A stretch of 64,000 nt of DNA from the NCBI GenBank assembly GCA_046350455.1, contig JAXMAM010000005.1, forward strand, positions 96,694 through 160,693, in the 5' to 3' direction. Below the pieces are notes generated by a model, which was given only the letters and a program-made list of their open reading frames with translations, searched no databases and had not been told where the DNA came from. This document shows positions 1 through 8,762 of the stretch, one piece after another (position 1 is the first letter of the stretch; each line of letters starts with the position of its first letter). Both the position numbers and the translations under genes were made by a program. Origin of the DNA: CAZXGD01 sp046350455 (GTDB lineage: Bacteria; Planctomycetota; Phycisphaerae; Phycisphaerales; SM1A02).

Positions 1-437
1 TGCACGCGGTGCGCCTCACCAGGCTTGGCCAGCAGGTGATCTGCGCCGGCCAGCAGCTGCCGCAGCGCAGCGTCGCGCGAACCACGCGCCCCACCCGGCG
101 CGCGCTGCACGTCCTCCACCTCCATGCTGCGACTGCGATCCGCCAGCACCAGCACCACGTCTGGCTCGCGTGTCTCGCGCGGCAGTTCCAGCGCAGGACC
201 ACATGCCAGCACCGCCAGCAGCAGGAGAAGCGCGCCGCGCAGGCAGCCCAGTGCCACGCGCCTGGAACGCGCCAGGTCAAGGCGGCGGTAGCTCCACCAC
301 GCCACGCCTGCTGAAGCGGCCAGCACCAGGGCCCAGCCCCACGGCGGAAGCTCATGATCGAACGCCAGGCGCAGCGGCCCCGCGTCTGCTGGAATCACGT
401 CCATGCCAAGCAGCCATCGCACCCATGCGCTGCTCAT
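1..437 (-). CDS. VWA-domain membrane protein, C-terminus cut by window edge
   Basis: Partial gene read leftwards off the window; its ATG overlaps the TGA of the upstream BatA-like gene in an ATGA. The visible ~145 residues start with a short leader, a membrane segment (WGWALVLAASAGVAWW), a basic loop, a second hydrophobic segment (GALLLLLAVLACGPAL), then a periplasmic start with the MIDAS-like motif DRSRSM, typical of von Willebrand A domains. It is probably a BatB-like partner in the MoxR-DUF58-BatA group, whose exact function (envelope or stress-related chaperone activity) is poorly defined. The rest of the VWA domain and the end lie outside the window. Confident that it is a real coding frame because of overlap, codon bias and motif. 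Confidence 0.8.
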   Translation of the reverse strand, partial: MSSAWVRWLLGMDVIPADAGPLRLAFDHELPPWGWALVLAASAGVAWWSYRRLDLARSRRVALGCLRGALLLLLAVLACGPALELPRETREPDVVLVLADRSRSMEVEDVQRAPGGARGSRDAALRQLLAGADHLLAKPGEAHRV

Positions 438-2677
438 GGTGCCGCCTCCGCCCGAACAGGGAGGTGCGAAAACCTCCGCGCCAGCACAGACTCCAGCACG
501 CCCAGCACACAGGCTGCCAGCAGCATCCACAGTGCACACTCCATCGTCCCCGCGGTGGAGCGACCCGCTGCGGCAGCAGACTCCGCGGGTGCGCCCGCGC
601 TGTTCCCTGCGGTGCCCCCCGCGCTGCCTCCCACGCCGTCCCCCGCGCCGCTGCCAGCACTGCCATCTTCTGCCTGCAGCGGGCGCCATGCTGCGCCCAG
701 CCATTGCTGCACGCGCGCTGGGTCCACGGGCTCCACGCTTGCTGCGGCCGGATTGATCACAGCCGCCAACACACCCAGCACTCGGCCGCCGCTGTCCAGC
801 ATCTCATACAGCCCTGCGCGGTCCACCGCCCGCGTGGCGCGCCCACCCGCACCCACCGGCACCATGCGTGCGCCAGGCACGGGCGCGCCGTCCGCACCCA
901 CCATGCGCAGCTCCACCACGCCTGGGCGATCCACCCACGGCAGTGTTCCCACAAGCACAGCGCGCGCAGCAGCCGCCTGCCGCGCTGCTTCAGAAACCAC
1001 CTCCTGCCACACTGGCACCATGGCTGGCTTGACAGGCAGCGTGCTCCACGCCAGGTCCATGGCCACGGTGAACAGCACCACGGTGCCGCGCGCATCCGGC
1101 GGCCGCCACGCCAGGAGCAGCGGCCGTCCATCTGCCGCGGCCAGCTGCACCGCGCCCGCATCCGCGCCCACCTGCACCGGCAGCAGGCGCGACACCTGCA
1201 CGCTGGGGGCCAGCGCCGCCAGCTCTGCTGCGATCCCGCGCAGCAGCCCGTTGCCAGGCTGTTCGCTGGGCAGCGCGGCTGCTGGCTCCACGTCCTCCGC
1301 CTCAAGCGCCACGGTCCAGGGCACCTGCAGATGCTCGCGCAGGCGCGGCGTCCAGCCCTGCGCGCGCTCGGCCTGCGAGGGCAGCAGCACCAGCGTTCCG
1401 CCGCGCGCCACAAACTCCGCCGCCAGCCTCCACTGTGCTGCGTCCAGCAAGCCGGGCTGCGCCACCACCAGCGCATCCACGGCTGCCAGCGCGCGCGCAT
1501 CCAGCGCCGCCGGGTCCAGCGCCACGCACTCCACCGGCGCGTCCTCTGCGGGTGCCAGCGCGCGGGCCACCCATTCGCCGGCTGGCAGCTGATCAATGCC
1601 GGTGCTGCTCTGGAACGACCGCCGATCCACCACCGCCACGCGCAGGCGCTCGCCGCCCGCCAGCACGCTGGCGCGGACATCGTCCTGTGGCTGCGCGTCG
1701 GTGCTCAGGCTTGCGGTCACAGCGCGGCGGAGTGCCGCCGCTGCATCCGCCGGCCGCTCCTGCACTGCCAGGTCCAGCGAGCGCTCGCGTTCCGACGCCG
1801 CCAGCCGCACGCTGCGCTCCACAGGCGCCACCAGGCTTGGACCCACGATGCGCAGCGTGGTGGCAAGCTCGCCATCGCCACGATCGCGCCGCACGGTCAC
1901 GTGCACCAGGCGCTGGTCCTGCGCACCAGGCGTGCGCTGCGGCTCCACCAGCACCAGCTGCGCGTTCTGGCCCACAGCAGGTGGAGGCGCGCTCCACCAC
2001 AGCTGCACTGGCATGGACGCGCCGCCAAGCTGCGGCAGCGGAGGCTGCTCGCGCACGGTCCCAGAGCGGAACGCGCTGGCCAGCAGCACGCGCGCCTCGG
2101 TGCCGCGCACCACCTCTTCCTCCAGGATGCGCGCCGCGCGCTGCAGTGCGCCTGGAATGTCCGCCGGCAGCTGGCTTGGCTCTGCCTCCGTCAGCGCGCG
2201 CAGCGGCCCGCGCCGGTCCAGCGTGGGCGGCTCGTCCGGGCCGGCTGCCGGGCGTCCTGCCAGGATCACCGCCACACGGTCCGCCTGCCCCAGCTGCTCC
2301 ACCTGCTGCCGCGCCACGCCAGCGGCCCACTGCAGCGCGGTGCGTCCATCTGCCAAGACCTCTGACGAAGCCACTGAGTCATCCAGCACCACCACCAGCG
2401 TGCGCGGCACTGTGGCGCCCTGCTGCGCTGCGCCAACCAGCGGGCGCGCAATGGCCAGCCCAGCGCACGCCACCAGCAGGCACCGCACTGCCAGGAGCAG
2501 CCAGCGCTCCATGCGGCGGCGGCGCTCCACGCGACGCAGGGCCTGGCGCAGCAGCTCCATGGCGGCCCACTCCACCGGTTGCCGACGGCGGCGCAGCAGC
2601 AGGTGCACCAGCACTGGAAGCGCCACCGCCGCGGCCGCAGCCACTGCAAGCCCTGGCGACGCAAACCACACGCTCAT
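434..2677 (-). CDS. BatA-like membrane protein (aerotolerance N-terminal domain, VWA-like region)
   Basis: 747 residues. The N-terminus (FASPGLAVAAAAAVALPVLVHLLLRRR) matches the BatA family two-helix module, with hydrophobic segments near residues 5-28 and 60-80. A VWA-like region follows with the MIDAS-type motif DDSVASS around residue 100, then a long extracytoplasmic region and a C-terminal Gly/Ala/Ser-rich linker leading to a last membrane helix (MLLAACVLGVLESVLA). It overlaps the DUF58 gene upstream and the VWA gene downstream by 4 nt each (ATGA), so the group is translationally coupled. Likely role: membrane part of a MoxR-associated chaperone/envelope system; substrate unknown. Confidence 0.82.
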   Translation of the reverse strand: MSVWFASPGLAVAAAAAVALPVLVHLLLRRRRQPVEWAAMELLRQALRRVERRRRMERWLLLAVRCLLVACAGLAIARPLVGAAQQGATVPRTLVVVLDDSVASSEVLADGRTALQWAAGVARQQVEQLGQADRVAVILAGRPAAGPDEPPTLDRRGPLRALTEAEPSQLPADIPGALQRAARILEEEVVRGTEARVLLASAFRSGTVREQPPLPQLGGASMPVQLWWSAPPPAVGQNAQLVLVEPQRTPGAQDQRLVHVTVRRDRGDGELATTLRIVGPSLVAPVERSVRLAASERERSLDLAVQERPADAAAALRRAVTASLSTDAQPQDDVRASVLAGGERLRVAVVDRRSFQSSTGIDQLPAGEWVARALAPAEDAPVECVALDPAALDARALAAVDALVVAQPGLLDAAQWRLAAEFVARGGTLVLLPSQAERAQGWTPRLREHLQVPWTVALEAEDVEPAAALPSEQPGNGLLRGIAAELAALAPSVQVSRLLPVQVGADAGAVQLAAADGRPLLLAWRPPDARGTVVLFTVAMDLAWSTLPVKPAMVPVWQEVVSEAARQAAAARAVLVGTLPWVDRPGVVELRMVGADGAPVPGARMVPVGAGGRATRAVDRAGLYEMLDSGGRVLGVLAAVINPAAASVEPVDPARVQQWLGAAWRPLQAEDGSAGSGAGDGVGGSAGGTAGNSAGAPAESAAAAGRSTAGTMECALWMLLAACVLGVLESVLARRFSHLPVRAEAAP

Positions 2678-3627
2678 CGCCCTGCTCCCCGGCCAAGCAT
2701 GCGTTCGCGCCGCGCCAGCAGCGCTGCCAGCACGGGCCCCACCGATTCATGCGTGTCCAGGCGCACCAGGTCCACGCCCATGCCTCGGGCCAACCGCTCC
2801 AGGTTGCGCTCGTCAGCTGCCATTTCCTCCAGATACGCCGCGCGCACCGCGCGCGTGTCCACCTCCAGCGCGTCCTCGCCCTCCAGTCCAGCAAACGGCG
2901 CTGTCTCATCCAGATCAAAGCGCAGCTCCTGCCTGTCCAGCACGCGCAGCAGGATCACGTCGTGTCCGCGGTGCCGCAGCCGCGCCACGCTGTCGCGCAC
3001 CATCTCGGCCGGCATGAGGAAGTCCGACACCACCACCACCAGCGAGCGATGCGCCGCGCGCGTCAGCAGCTCGTCCACCGCGCGCAGCAGATCCGCACGG
3101 CCATCCACAGGCGCGGTGGCCAGCGCCTGCACCACGCTGCGCCAATGTCCCTGCGCGTTGCTGCACCGCGCACCCTGCAGCGGCGTGGGGCCGAACAACC
3201 CAACGCTCACGCGGTCGCGCTGCGCCAGCGCAAGAAAGGCCAGCGCTGCCGCGGCCGCAGTGGCGTGGTCGTACTTGGTCCACAGGTGCTCGCGGCCCGT
3301 GCGCGTGCCGCCCCAGCCGCTCTTCACCCGCAGCGTTCCATACTTCATGCTGGCGCTGGCATCCACCAGCACATGCACGTCCAGGTTGGTCTCCTGCTGG
3401 TAGCGCTTCAGGTACAGCTTGTCGCTGCGGCCAAACACCTTCCAGTCAATGTGGCGCACCGGGTCGCCGGGCACGTACTGCCGATGCTCGGCAAACTCCA
3501 CAGCCAGCCCCTGGTAGGGCGACCGGTGCATGCCGCTCATCACGCCTTCGGCGATGCACTTGGCGCGCAGCTCCATGGGCCCAAGCTGGGCCAATGTCTC
3601 TGGAGCCAGATATTGCTCTGCGCGCAC
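2674..3627 (-). CDS. DUF58 domain-containing protein
   Basis: 317 residues. It carries the DUF58 hallmark block (GLAVEFAEHRQYVPGDPVRHIDW, then KRYQQE) around residues 60-100 and a VWA-like core beginning VLVDASASM, with a DxSxS metal-site motif. No signal peptide. DUF58 proteins are almost always encoded beside MoxR ATPases, as here (MoxR ends 24 nt upstream). The gene overlaps the BatA-like gene by 4 nt. Presumed to work with MoxR in assembly or quality control of envelope or metal proteins; the exact client is not known. The start ATG begins MRAEQYLAPE, in line with family starts. Confidence 0.88.
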   Translation of the reverse strand: MRAEQYLAPETLAQLGPMELRAKCIAEGVMSGMHRSPYQGLAVEFAEHRQYVPGDPVRHIDWKVFGRSDKLYLKRYQQETNLDVHVLVDASASMKYGTLRVKSGWGGTRTGREHLWTKYDHATAAAAALAFLALAQRDRVSVGLFGPTPLQGARCSNAQGHWRSVVQALATAPVDGRADLLRAVDELLTRAAHRSLVVVVSDFLMPAEMVRDSVARLRHRGHDVILLRVLDRQELRFDLDETAPFAGLEGEDALEVDTRAVRAAYLEEMAADERNLERLARGMGVDLVRLDTHESVGPVLAALLARRERMLGRGAGR

Positions 3628-3651
3628 GGCGGGCCTGCGTCCTTCCGCCCG

Positions 3652-4755
3652 TCAGGGCTTCACCAGGCGTTCCAGCTCCTTCACGCCAGGCGCGCCAGCA
3701 TCCTCCACTGGCACAGCCTGCAGCAGCTCGGTGATTACGCGCTCGGTGTCCACGCCATCGGCCTGCGCGTTGAAGTTCAGCTGCAGGCGGTGGCGCAGCA
3801 CCGGGTGCGCCACTGCGCGGATGTCATCGGGTGTCACGTGCGCCGCTCCAGCCAGCAGCGCGCGCGCCTTGCCAGCCAGCGTCAGGAACTGGCTGGCGCG
3901 CGGCCCAGCGCCCCACGAGACATAGTCGCTCACCACTCGTGGGCGGACTGCGCCATTTGCGCCCCGACCACCAGCAGCGCCGCCGCCCTCCTCCTGGCCA
4001 GCCGCGCGCGTGGCGCGCACCAGCCGCAGCACGTAGCGCACCACGTGGTCTGCCACCGGCACCTGGCGCACCAGCTCCTGCATGGCGTGCAGGTCTGCCG
4101 CGCTCACCACGCGGTCGGGCGCGGCGCCGCCAGCGCCTGTGGTGCGCCGGACGATCTCCGCCTCCTCCGCCTCGGTGGGGTAGCCGATCTTGATGTGCAT
4201 CATGAACCGGTCCAGCTGCGCCTCTGGCAGCGGATACGTGCCTTCCTGCTCGATGGGGTTCTGCGTGGCCAGCACAAAGAAGGGGCTGGGCAGCGTGTGG
4301 TTCACGCCACCCACTGTCACCTGCCGCTCCTGCATGGCCTCCAGCAGCGCGCTCTGCGTCTTGGGCGGGGTGCGGTTGATCTCATCGGCCAGCACCACGT
4401 TGGCAAAGATGGGGCCAGGCACAAAGCGCAGCCGGCGCGTGCCCGTGGTGCGGTCCTCCTCGATCACCTCGGTGCCGGTCATGTCGCTGGGCATCAGGTC
4501 CGGCGTGAACTGCACGCGCGCGAATCCCAAAGACATGCTGCGCGCCAGCGTGGAGACCAGCAGCGTCTTGGCCAGGCCCGGCACGCCCTCGATCAAGGCA
4601 TGCCCCCCGCACAGCATGGCGATCATCACTTCGTCAATCACGCGGTCCTGCCCCACGATCACCGCGTGCACACTGGCTCTCAGCCGCTCCACCGCAGCCT
4701 TCACATCGGCGGGCGTGCGAACAGATGCGGACGCTTCGCCTGATGGCTGCTGCAT
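3652..4755 (-). CDS. MoxR family AAA+ ATPase
   Basis: 367 residues from the ATG giving MQQPSGEAS. Walker A is GVPGLAKT (about 57-64), Walker B is VVLADEINR (about 119-127), followed by sensor-1 ATQNPIEQEGTYPLPEAQLDRF, all typical of MoxR. The open frame continues upstream to 5754, but that extension only shadows fpg on the other strand. The start is preceded by TATACT and 6 nt with no Shine-Dalgarno, so a leaderless mRNA is inferred. First gene of the four-gene moxR-DUF58-batA-VWA operon. It probably remodels or activates client complexes with the VWA proteins. Confidence 0.93.
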   Translation of the reverse strand: MQQPSGEASASVRTPADVKAAVERLRASVHAVIVGQDRVIDEVMIAMLCGGHALIEGVPGLAKTLLVSTLARSMSLGFARVQFTPDLMPSDMTGTEVIEEDRTTGTRRLRFVPGPIFANVVLADEINRTPPKTQSALLEAMQERQVTVGGVNHTLPSPFFVLATQNPIEQEGTYPLPEAQLDRFMMHIKIGYPTEAEEAEIVRRTTGAGGAAPDRVVSAADLHAMQELVRQVPVADHVVRYVLRLVRATRAAGQEEGGGAAGGRGANGAVRPRVVSDYVSWGAGPRASQFLTLAGKARALLAGAAHVTPDDIRAVAHPVLRHRLQLNFNAQADGVDTERVITELLQAVPVEDAGAPGVKELERLVKP

Positions 4756-4761
4756 GGCGTG

Positions 4762-4769
4762 AGTATAGT
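4762..4769. promoter_or_regulatory. Overlapping back-to-back -10 elements of moxR and fpg
   Basis: The 8-bp core AGTATAGT reads TATAGT rightwards (4764-4769), 7 nt before the TTG of fpg, and TATACT leftwards (4767-4762), 6 nt before the ATG of moxR. With a start site 6-7 nt downstream of each -10, both transcripts would begin at or next to the start codon. The two -10s share four bases, so RNA polymerase could not fill both at once; the two genes may be mutually exclusive at the level of initiation (inference). Confidence 0.6.
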
Positions 4770-4776
4770 TCCGCGC

Positions 4777-5778
4777 TTGCCGGAACTCCCTGAAATTGAG
4801 GCACTTCGGCGCGCGCTGGCGCCTGTGCTGACCGGCGCCACCCTGCATGTGCTGCGCATGGGCCCGCATGACATGCGCGCCCGCGGCAGCGGCCGGGCGG
4901 AATCGCCGCAATCCCGCACCACGCGCGGCTCCTGGATGCCACGCCACGCCCTGCTGCATGGCGCCACCGTCAGCGCCCTGCACCGCCTGGGCAAGCAGCT
5001 GGCCATCCAGGCAGCCGATGGCCGCGTGCTGGTGGTGCAGCTGGGCATGAGCGGCCAGGTGCTGGTTGAGACGCCCAGCACCCCGCGCCCCAAGGACCAC
5101 CGGCATGTGGAGTGGCGCCTGCACCCGCGCAGGAGTGCGCGGCGCGGCGCAGGCGCCACCCCCTGCACGCTGATCTTCCGCGATCCGCGCCGCTTTGGTG
5201 GGCTGCACGCCGCGGCGTCGCTTGAAGCGCTGCGCTCCGGTGCCTGGGCCCGGCTGGGCACAGATGCGCTGGACATCACAGGCGCTGCGCTGCACGCCGC
5301 CTTGCGCGGCCGGCGTGCGGTGAAGGCGGTCCTGCTGGATCAGTCTGCGCTCGCAGGCGTGGGCAACATCTACGCTGATGAAGCGCTGTTCCGCGCTGGC
5401 ATCGCGCCCACGCGCGCAGCCAGCCGCGTGAGCGCTGCAGAGGCTGCGTGCCTTGCGCTCCACCTCCGCCAGGTGCTGGGCGCATCGGTGGCGCGTGGCG
5501 GCAGCACCATCCGTGACTACCGCTCTGCCGATGGCTCGCCTGGCACCGCGCAGCACACGCTCGCTGCGTATGGCCGCGGCGGCCTTCCATGCGTGCGCTG
5601 CGCCACCACGCTGCGCCAGGCGCAGGTGGCAGGCCGGACCACGGTGTGGTGCCCCGCCTGTCAACCACGTGTGCACAGCGCTGCAGGCCGTGGTAACTCG
5701 CGCGCTGCGGGAGAGCGCCCAAGCAAGCCCTCCGACAGGCGCGCTGTGCGCCAAGGTCCGAAGAAGACAGAGAAGTAA
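4777..5778 (+). CDS. mutM: Formamidopyrimidine-DNA glycosylase (Fpg/MutM)
   Basis: 333 residues. Removes oxidised purines such as 8-oxoguanine and nicks abasic sites. Fpg needs proline as residue 2 after Met removal followed by the catalytic Glu; here that is PELPEIEA, so the start must be the TTG at 4777 rather than the in-frame GTG at 4759. Other hallmarks: helix-two-turn-helix block LDQSALAGVGNIYADEALF (about 193-212) and a C-terminal zinc finger CVRC...CPAC with AGRTTVWCPACQ. It is longer than the usual ~270 residues because of a basic tail after the zinc finger and an early insertion. Probably leaderless (TATAGT, 7 nt, TTG). Confidence 0.93.
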   Translation: MPELPEIEALRRALAPVLTGATLHVLRMGPHDMRARGSGRAESPQSRTTRGSWMPRHALLHGATVSALHRLGKQLAIQAADGRVLVVQLGMSGQVLVETPSTPRPKDHRHVEWRLHPRRSARRGAGATPCTLIFRDPRRFGGLHAAASLEALRSGAWARLGTDALDITGAALHAALRGRRAVKAVLLDQSALAGVGNIYADEALFRAGIAPTRAASRVSAAEAACLALHLRQVLGASVARGGSTIRDYRSADGSPGTAQHTLAAYGRGGLPCVRCATTLRQAQVAGRTTVWCPACQPRVHSAAGRGNSRAAGERPSKPSDRRAVRQGPKKTEK

Positions 5779-5814
5779 TTCATCTCCTCTTCCTAGAAGA
5801 GGGTGCTGTCAACT

Positions 5815-5823
5815 TGTGGACAA
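5815..5823 (-). promoter_or_regulatory. DnaA box
   Basis: Reads TTGTCCACA on the minus strand, an exact match to the TTNTNCACA consensus, within the intergenic gap beside dnaA. Confidence 0.6.
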
Positions 5824-6036
5824 CCCGGGACCCGTCACGCGTAAGTCCTTGGCTGCGCAGCTTGTGCATTGCGCCGCTGGCGTGGGACGACCTGTCAATC
5901 AGGTTTCGTCTGTCGCCATCCGGGTTCGCAGCGCGGACCTTGCCTGTCGCTGCACCCCTGCTTACGCGTTCTGAACACGGTTCCCGGCCACCAGGGCCTT
6001 CCGCGCCTCCGAACCAGGACGAACGCACTGGGCAGG

Positions 6037-6045
6037 TTGTCCACA
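6037..6045 (+). promoter_or_regulatory. DnaA box
   Basis: Reads TTGTCCACA on the plus strand, identical to the box at 5823-5815 and in the opposite orientation, about 50 bp from the 3' end of dnaA. Confidence 0.6.
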
Positions 6046-6096
6046 CGCCGCCCCCGCGCCATCCTGCGCTGCCGACGTCCCTTCCAGGCTGCTGCG

Positions 6097-7437
6097 TCAG
6101 GCCTCGCGGCGCGACAGCATCTGCTCGATGCGGTTCACGTCGTGGTTGAGCGCTTCATTGGCCTGAGTCTTGGTGGTCACGGTGCGCACGGCGTGCATCA
6201 CCGTGGTGTGATCGCGGCCACCGAAGTAGCCGCCGATCTCCTCCAGCGAGTACCGCGTGTGCTTGCGCGCCAGCCACATGCAGATCTGCCGCGGCAGCGC
6301 GATGCTCTTGTGACGGCGCTTGCCCATCAGGTCGCTCAGCTTGATGTCGTAGTAGCGAGTGACGGCCTCGATGATCTGCTGCACCGTGGGCTGCGTGGCG
6401 CCGTCGCCACTTGCTGCGCGCTCGCGGCCATCTGCCAGCGCCTGCTTGGCAAGCTCCAGCGTGATGGGCACGCCGTTGGCCATGGACAGGCCGCGCAGGC
6501 GCGTGAGCGCGCCCTCCAGCTCGCGGATGTTGCTGTCCACGCGCGCTGCGATGTACGCCGGCACGTCGTCAGGCAGCTCCAGGTCATGCAGCGCGGCCTT
6601 CGCCTTCAGGATGGCCACGCGCGTCTCGTATGGCGGGCGATCAATGCGCGCCACCAGGCCGCAGTTGAAGCGGCTCACCAGGCGATCCTCCAGATCGGGG
6701 ATCTGCTCCGGCGGCGCATCCGAGCTGAGCACGATCTGCCGCCCAGCCTGGTACAGCGCGTTGAACGTGTGGAAGAACTCCTCCTGCGTCTGCTCGTGCT
6801 TGGACAGGAAGTGGATGTCGTCAATCACCAGCATGTCCGCATGGCGGAAGCGGTGACGGAACTCATGCATGCGGCCCGCGCGCACCGCCTCATGGAAGAG
6901 ATCCATGAAGGTGTTGCAGCTGATGTACACGATGCTGGCGCCAGGGTCCTGCCGAAGCATCTGCTGGCAGATGGCCTGCAGCAGGTGAGTCTTGCCCAGG
7001 CCAACGCCGCCATGCACGAAAAACGGGTTGTAGACGCGGCCCGGCTTGGAGGCCACCGCCAGCGCCGCAGCGTGCGGCAGCCGGTTGGCGGGCCCCACCA
7101 CGAAGGTCTCGAACACATAGTCCGGCGACAGGATGATCTGCTCGTCGAACAGCGCGTCGGAGGAAGGCTTGGCAGCGTTGCTGGCCACCGGCGCCTGCGG
7201 GGCCATGCCAGCGCGCTCGCCCACAAAGCGCACGCCCACCAGGCGCCCGGTCACGGCCTGCGCAGCTTCAGTGAACGCTGGCGTGCAGCACCGCTGCAGG
7301 TAGCTCAGGCGCACGGGCTCTTCCATCAGCAGCACCAGGCCGCTCTGGTCCATGCCCAGCACGTCAATCTTGTCGAACCAATGCCGGCAGATGTCGCCGT
7401 GCGACTTGCGGAGGTATGCCAGCAGTCGGTCGCGCAT
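6097..7437 (-). CDS. dnaA: Chromosomal replication initiator DnaA
   Basis: 446 residues from the ATG giving MRDRLLAYLR; in-frame starts at 7500 (ATG) and 7563 (GTG) would add 21 or 42 residues. The chosen start puts the domain I tryptophan near residue 20 as in other DnaA proteins and has a G-rich stretch just upstream. Domain III: Walker A GGVGLGKT (143-150), Walker B VIDDIHF (204-210). Domain IV ends with the DNA-contact signature GGRDHTTVMHAV. DnaA binds DnaA boxes and opens the origin; boxes lie just beyond its 3' end. No dnaN or other usual partners are adjacent. Its promoter sits at 7620-7648. Confidence 0.95.
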   Translation of the reverse strand: MRDRLLAYLRKSHGDICRHWFDKIDVLGMDQSGLVLLMEEPVRLSYLQRCCTPAFTEAAQAVTGRLVGVRFVGERAGMAPQAPVASNAAKPSSDALFDEQIILSPDYVFETFVVGPANRLPHAAALAVASKPGRVYNPFFVHGGVGLGKTHLLQAICQQMLRQDPGASIVYISCNTFMDLFHEAVRAGRMHEFRHRFRHADMLVIDDIHFLSKHEQTQEEFFHTFNALYQAGRQIVLSSDAPPEQIPDLEDRLVSRFNCGLVARIDRPPYETRVAILKAKAALHDLELPDDVPAYIAARVDSNIRELEGALTRLRGLSMANGVPITLELAKQALADGRERAASGDGATQPTVQQIIEAVTRYYDIKLSDLMGKRRHKSIALPRQICMWLARKHTRYSLEEIGGYFGGRDHTTVMHAVRTVTTKTQANEALNHDVNRIEQMLSRREA

Positions 7438-7619
7438 GTCCCCCGAGGGTCCAGGCTGCGCTGCTGCGGTTCGCCGATCGGAAGAAGTTCCCGAAGCCAT
7501 GGAGCGCGAAGGTCCGGGCCAGCGCCAGTGCAGGGCGTGTGCCGGGACGGAAACGACTTTCACGAAGTTGAAGCGGTTCGGAGTCTGCCCACTCCGACAC
7601 GCGACGAACAGCGGGGCGA

Positions 7620-7648
7620 AATGTAGATCAGTCTCGCGGCTTCGTCAA
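7620..7648 (-). promoter_or_regulatory. Sigma70-type promoter of dnaA
   Basis: On the minus strand: -35 TTGACG (7648-7643), 17-bp spacer, -10 TACATT (7625-7620). Transcription would start near 7613, leaving a 5' leader of roughly 50-175 nt depending on the dnaA start. The -35 lies inside the last codons of the upstream hydrolase gene. Confidence 0.7.
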
Positions 7649-8601
7649 CCAACTTCCTCAGCGTTCATCGCATCTGGTGCTGGAGCTTCTGGCTCAGCGC
7701 CCTCTGCTGCTACCATGGCCTCGTAGCGTGCCTTGTTGGTGCGGTGGTCCATCAGCAGATGCAGGCGCGCTGCGCCTCGTGGGCCGGCCACTTTCTCCAG
7801 CTTCTCCCGCGCGAACGGCATCAGCGTTCGCCGGCTGACGTGGGCTATCACTACATCCCGCGCTTCCCACGCCTCCAGAAGCGGCCGCAGGTCGTCCACG
7901 TGGATGTGCTTGCCGATCTTGGCGCGATCGCGGTGCTCGTCCTCAAAGAACGTGCACTCTGTCACTACCACTTGTGCCTTGCAGATCTCCGGACGCAGCA
8001 GGAAGGGCCCAGGCTCTGTGTCGCCTGTGTAGGCCACCAGGGGAATCTCCACCACCTTGGTGATGGCCACGCCTTCTGCACGCAGCTGGCGCAGCTTGTC
8101 CTGGGGCTGCCCCACGAACTCCTCGCGCAGCTTGCTGCGGCGTTCGATGACCACCCACGCCACGGCTGGCACGGTGTGGCTGACCTCGATGGCCCGGATG
8201 ACCAGATTGGGGCGCAGCTCAAAGTCCGTGTCTGGCTCCACGCCGATGATCTCATGGGGCGTGCGCTGGCGCTCCAGGTCCACCCAGCTGGCCATCATGC
8301 GGCGGATGGGCTCCACCACCTTGGGGTGGCAGAGGCAGCGCCCCTGGTTTGGCATCTTCTGGAACCACCGCTGGCTGAACCAGTAGGGCAGGCCTGCCAC
8401 ATGGTCCATGTGCGTGTGCGTCAGCGCCACTGTCTGGGCTGCCAGCACAGGTCGCGGGCAAAGGCCGATATCAAAGGCCAGGTCCAGCTCAGGAACCTGC
8501 ACCACCGCCTGCTCACCAGCCACCGACACACCCTGGATGCGGTAAGGACGGGAATACACAAAGCCGAGACGGGCCTCCTGTGGAGGCATCCGTGGAACCA
8601 T
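7645..8601 (-). CDS. RNase Z-like metallo-beta-lactamase fold hydrolase
   Basis: 318 residues. Zinc-binding motif HTHMDH (about 82-87), then further ligands in SHTVPAVAW, YTGDTEPG and AHVS, the order seen in RNase Z/ElaC-like proteins. Members either process tRNA 3' ends or act as related phosphodiesterases; this one lacks obvious exosite features, so a true tRNA 3'-endonuclease role is not certain. The start ATG has GAGGAG about 9 nt upstream, so this gene is not leaderless. The C-terminal tail (about 20 residues) is Ala/Glu/Pro-rich and probably disordered. It ends within the dnaA promoter. Confidence 0.8.
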   Translation of the reverse strand: MVPRMPPQEARLGFVYSRPYRIQGVSVAGEQAVVQVPELDLAFDIGLCPRPVLAAQTVALTHTHMDHVAGLPYWFSQRWFQKMPNQGRCLCHPKVVEPIRRMMASWVDLERQRTPHEIIGVEPDTDFELRPNLVIRAIEVSHTVPAVAWVVIERRSKLREEFVGQPQDKLRQLRAEGVAITKVVEIPLVAYTGDTEPGPFLLRPEICKAQVVVTECTFFEDEHRDRAKIGKHIHVDDLRPLLEAWEARDVVIAHVSRRTLMPFAREKLEKVAGPRGAARLHLLMDHRTNKARYEAMVAAEGAEPEAPAPDAMNAEEVG

Positions 8602-8762
8602 GGCTGAATCTCCTCGCGCAGCGCTTTCGCGCAGCGGGGCTGAAGGTGCGAGGGCGCATCCTAACCCGCGCAGCCGGGTCCGCTTGCGTTATCGTCCCTG
8701 TTCAGCCGAAAACACTGGCATACGCATTGCTTCCGGAACTGACAAATCGCACTCTTGATCGT

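Larger units (their letters stand above)
5779..6096. other. Intergenic region with two DnaA boxes downstream of dnaA (candidate oriC)
   Basis: A 318-bp non-coding gap between the convergent ends of fpg and dnaA. It holds two perfect inverted DnaA boxes TTGTCCACA, one on the minus strand (5823-5815) and one on the plus strand (6037-6045), spaced about 220 bp. The left end is comparatively AT-rich (about 5770-5830) and could be the unwinding element. Two boxes is few for an origin, but the position next to dnaA is typical. No ORF here has convincing coding character. Confidence 0.45.

Noticed and set aside
170..2365. 731-codon plus-strand open frame
   Set aside because: Antisense to the BatA-like and VWA genes; no recognisable motif, and the composition is that of frame-shifted GC-rich DNA.
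1435..4743. 1102-codon plus-strand open frame
   Set aside because: Antisense shadow of the BatA-like, DUF58 and moxR genes; low-complexity Ala/Pro/Arg composition typical of high-GC antisense frames, no domain.
4756..5754. Upstream extension of moxR to 5754 giving 700 residues
   Set aside because: The added part is antisense to mutM, whose motifs are clear. The ATG at 4755 with its -10 hexamer fits the family length.
5869..7626. 585-codon plus-strand frame over dnaA
   Set aside because: Antisense to dnaA; no homology features.
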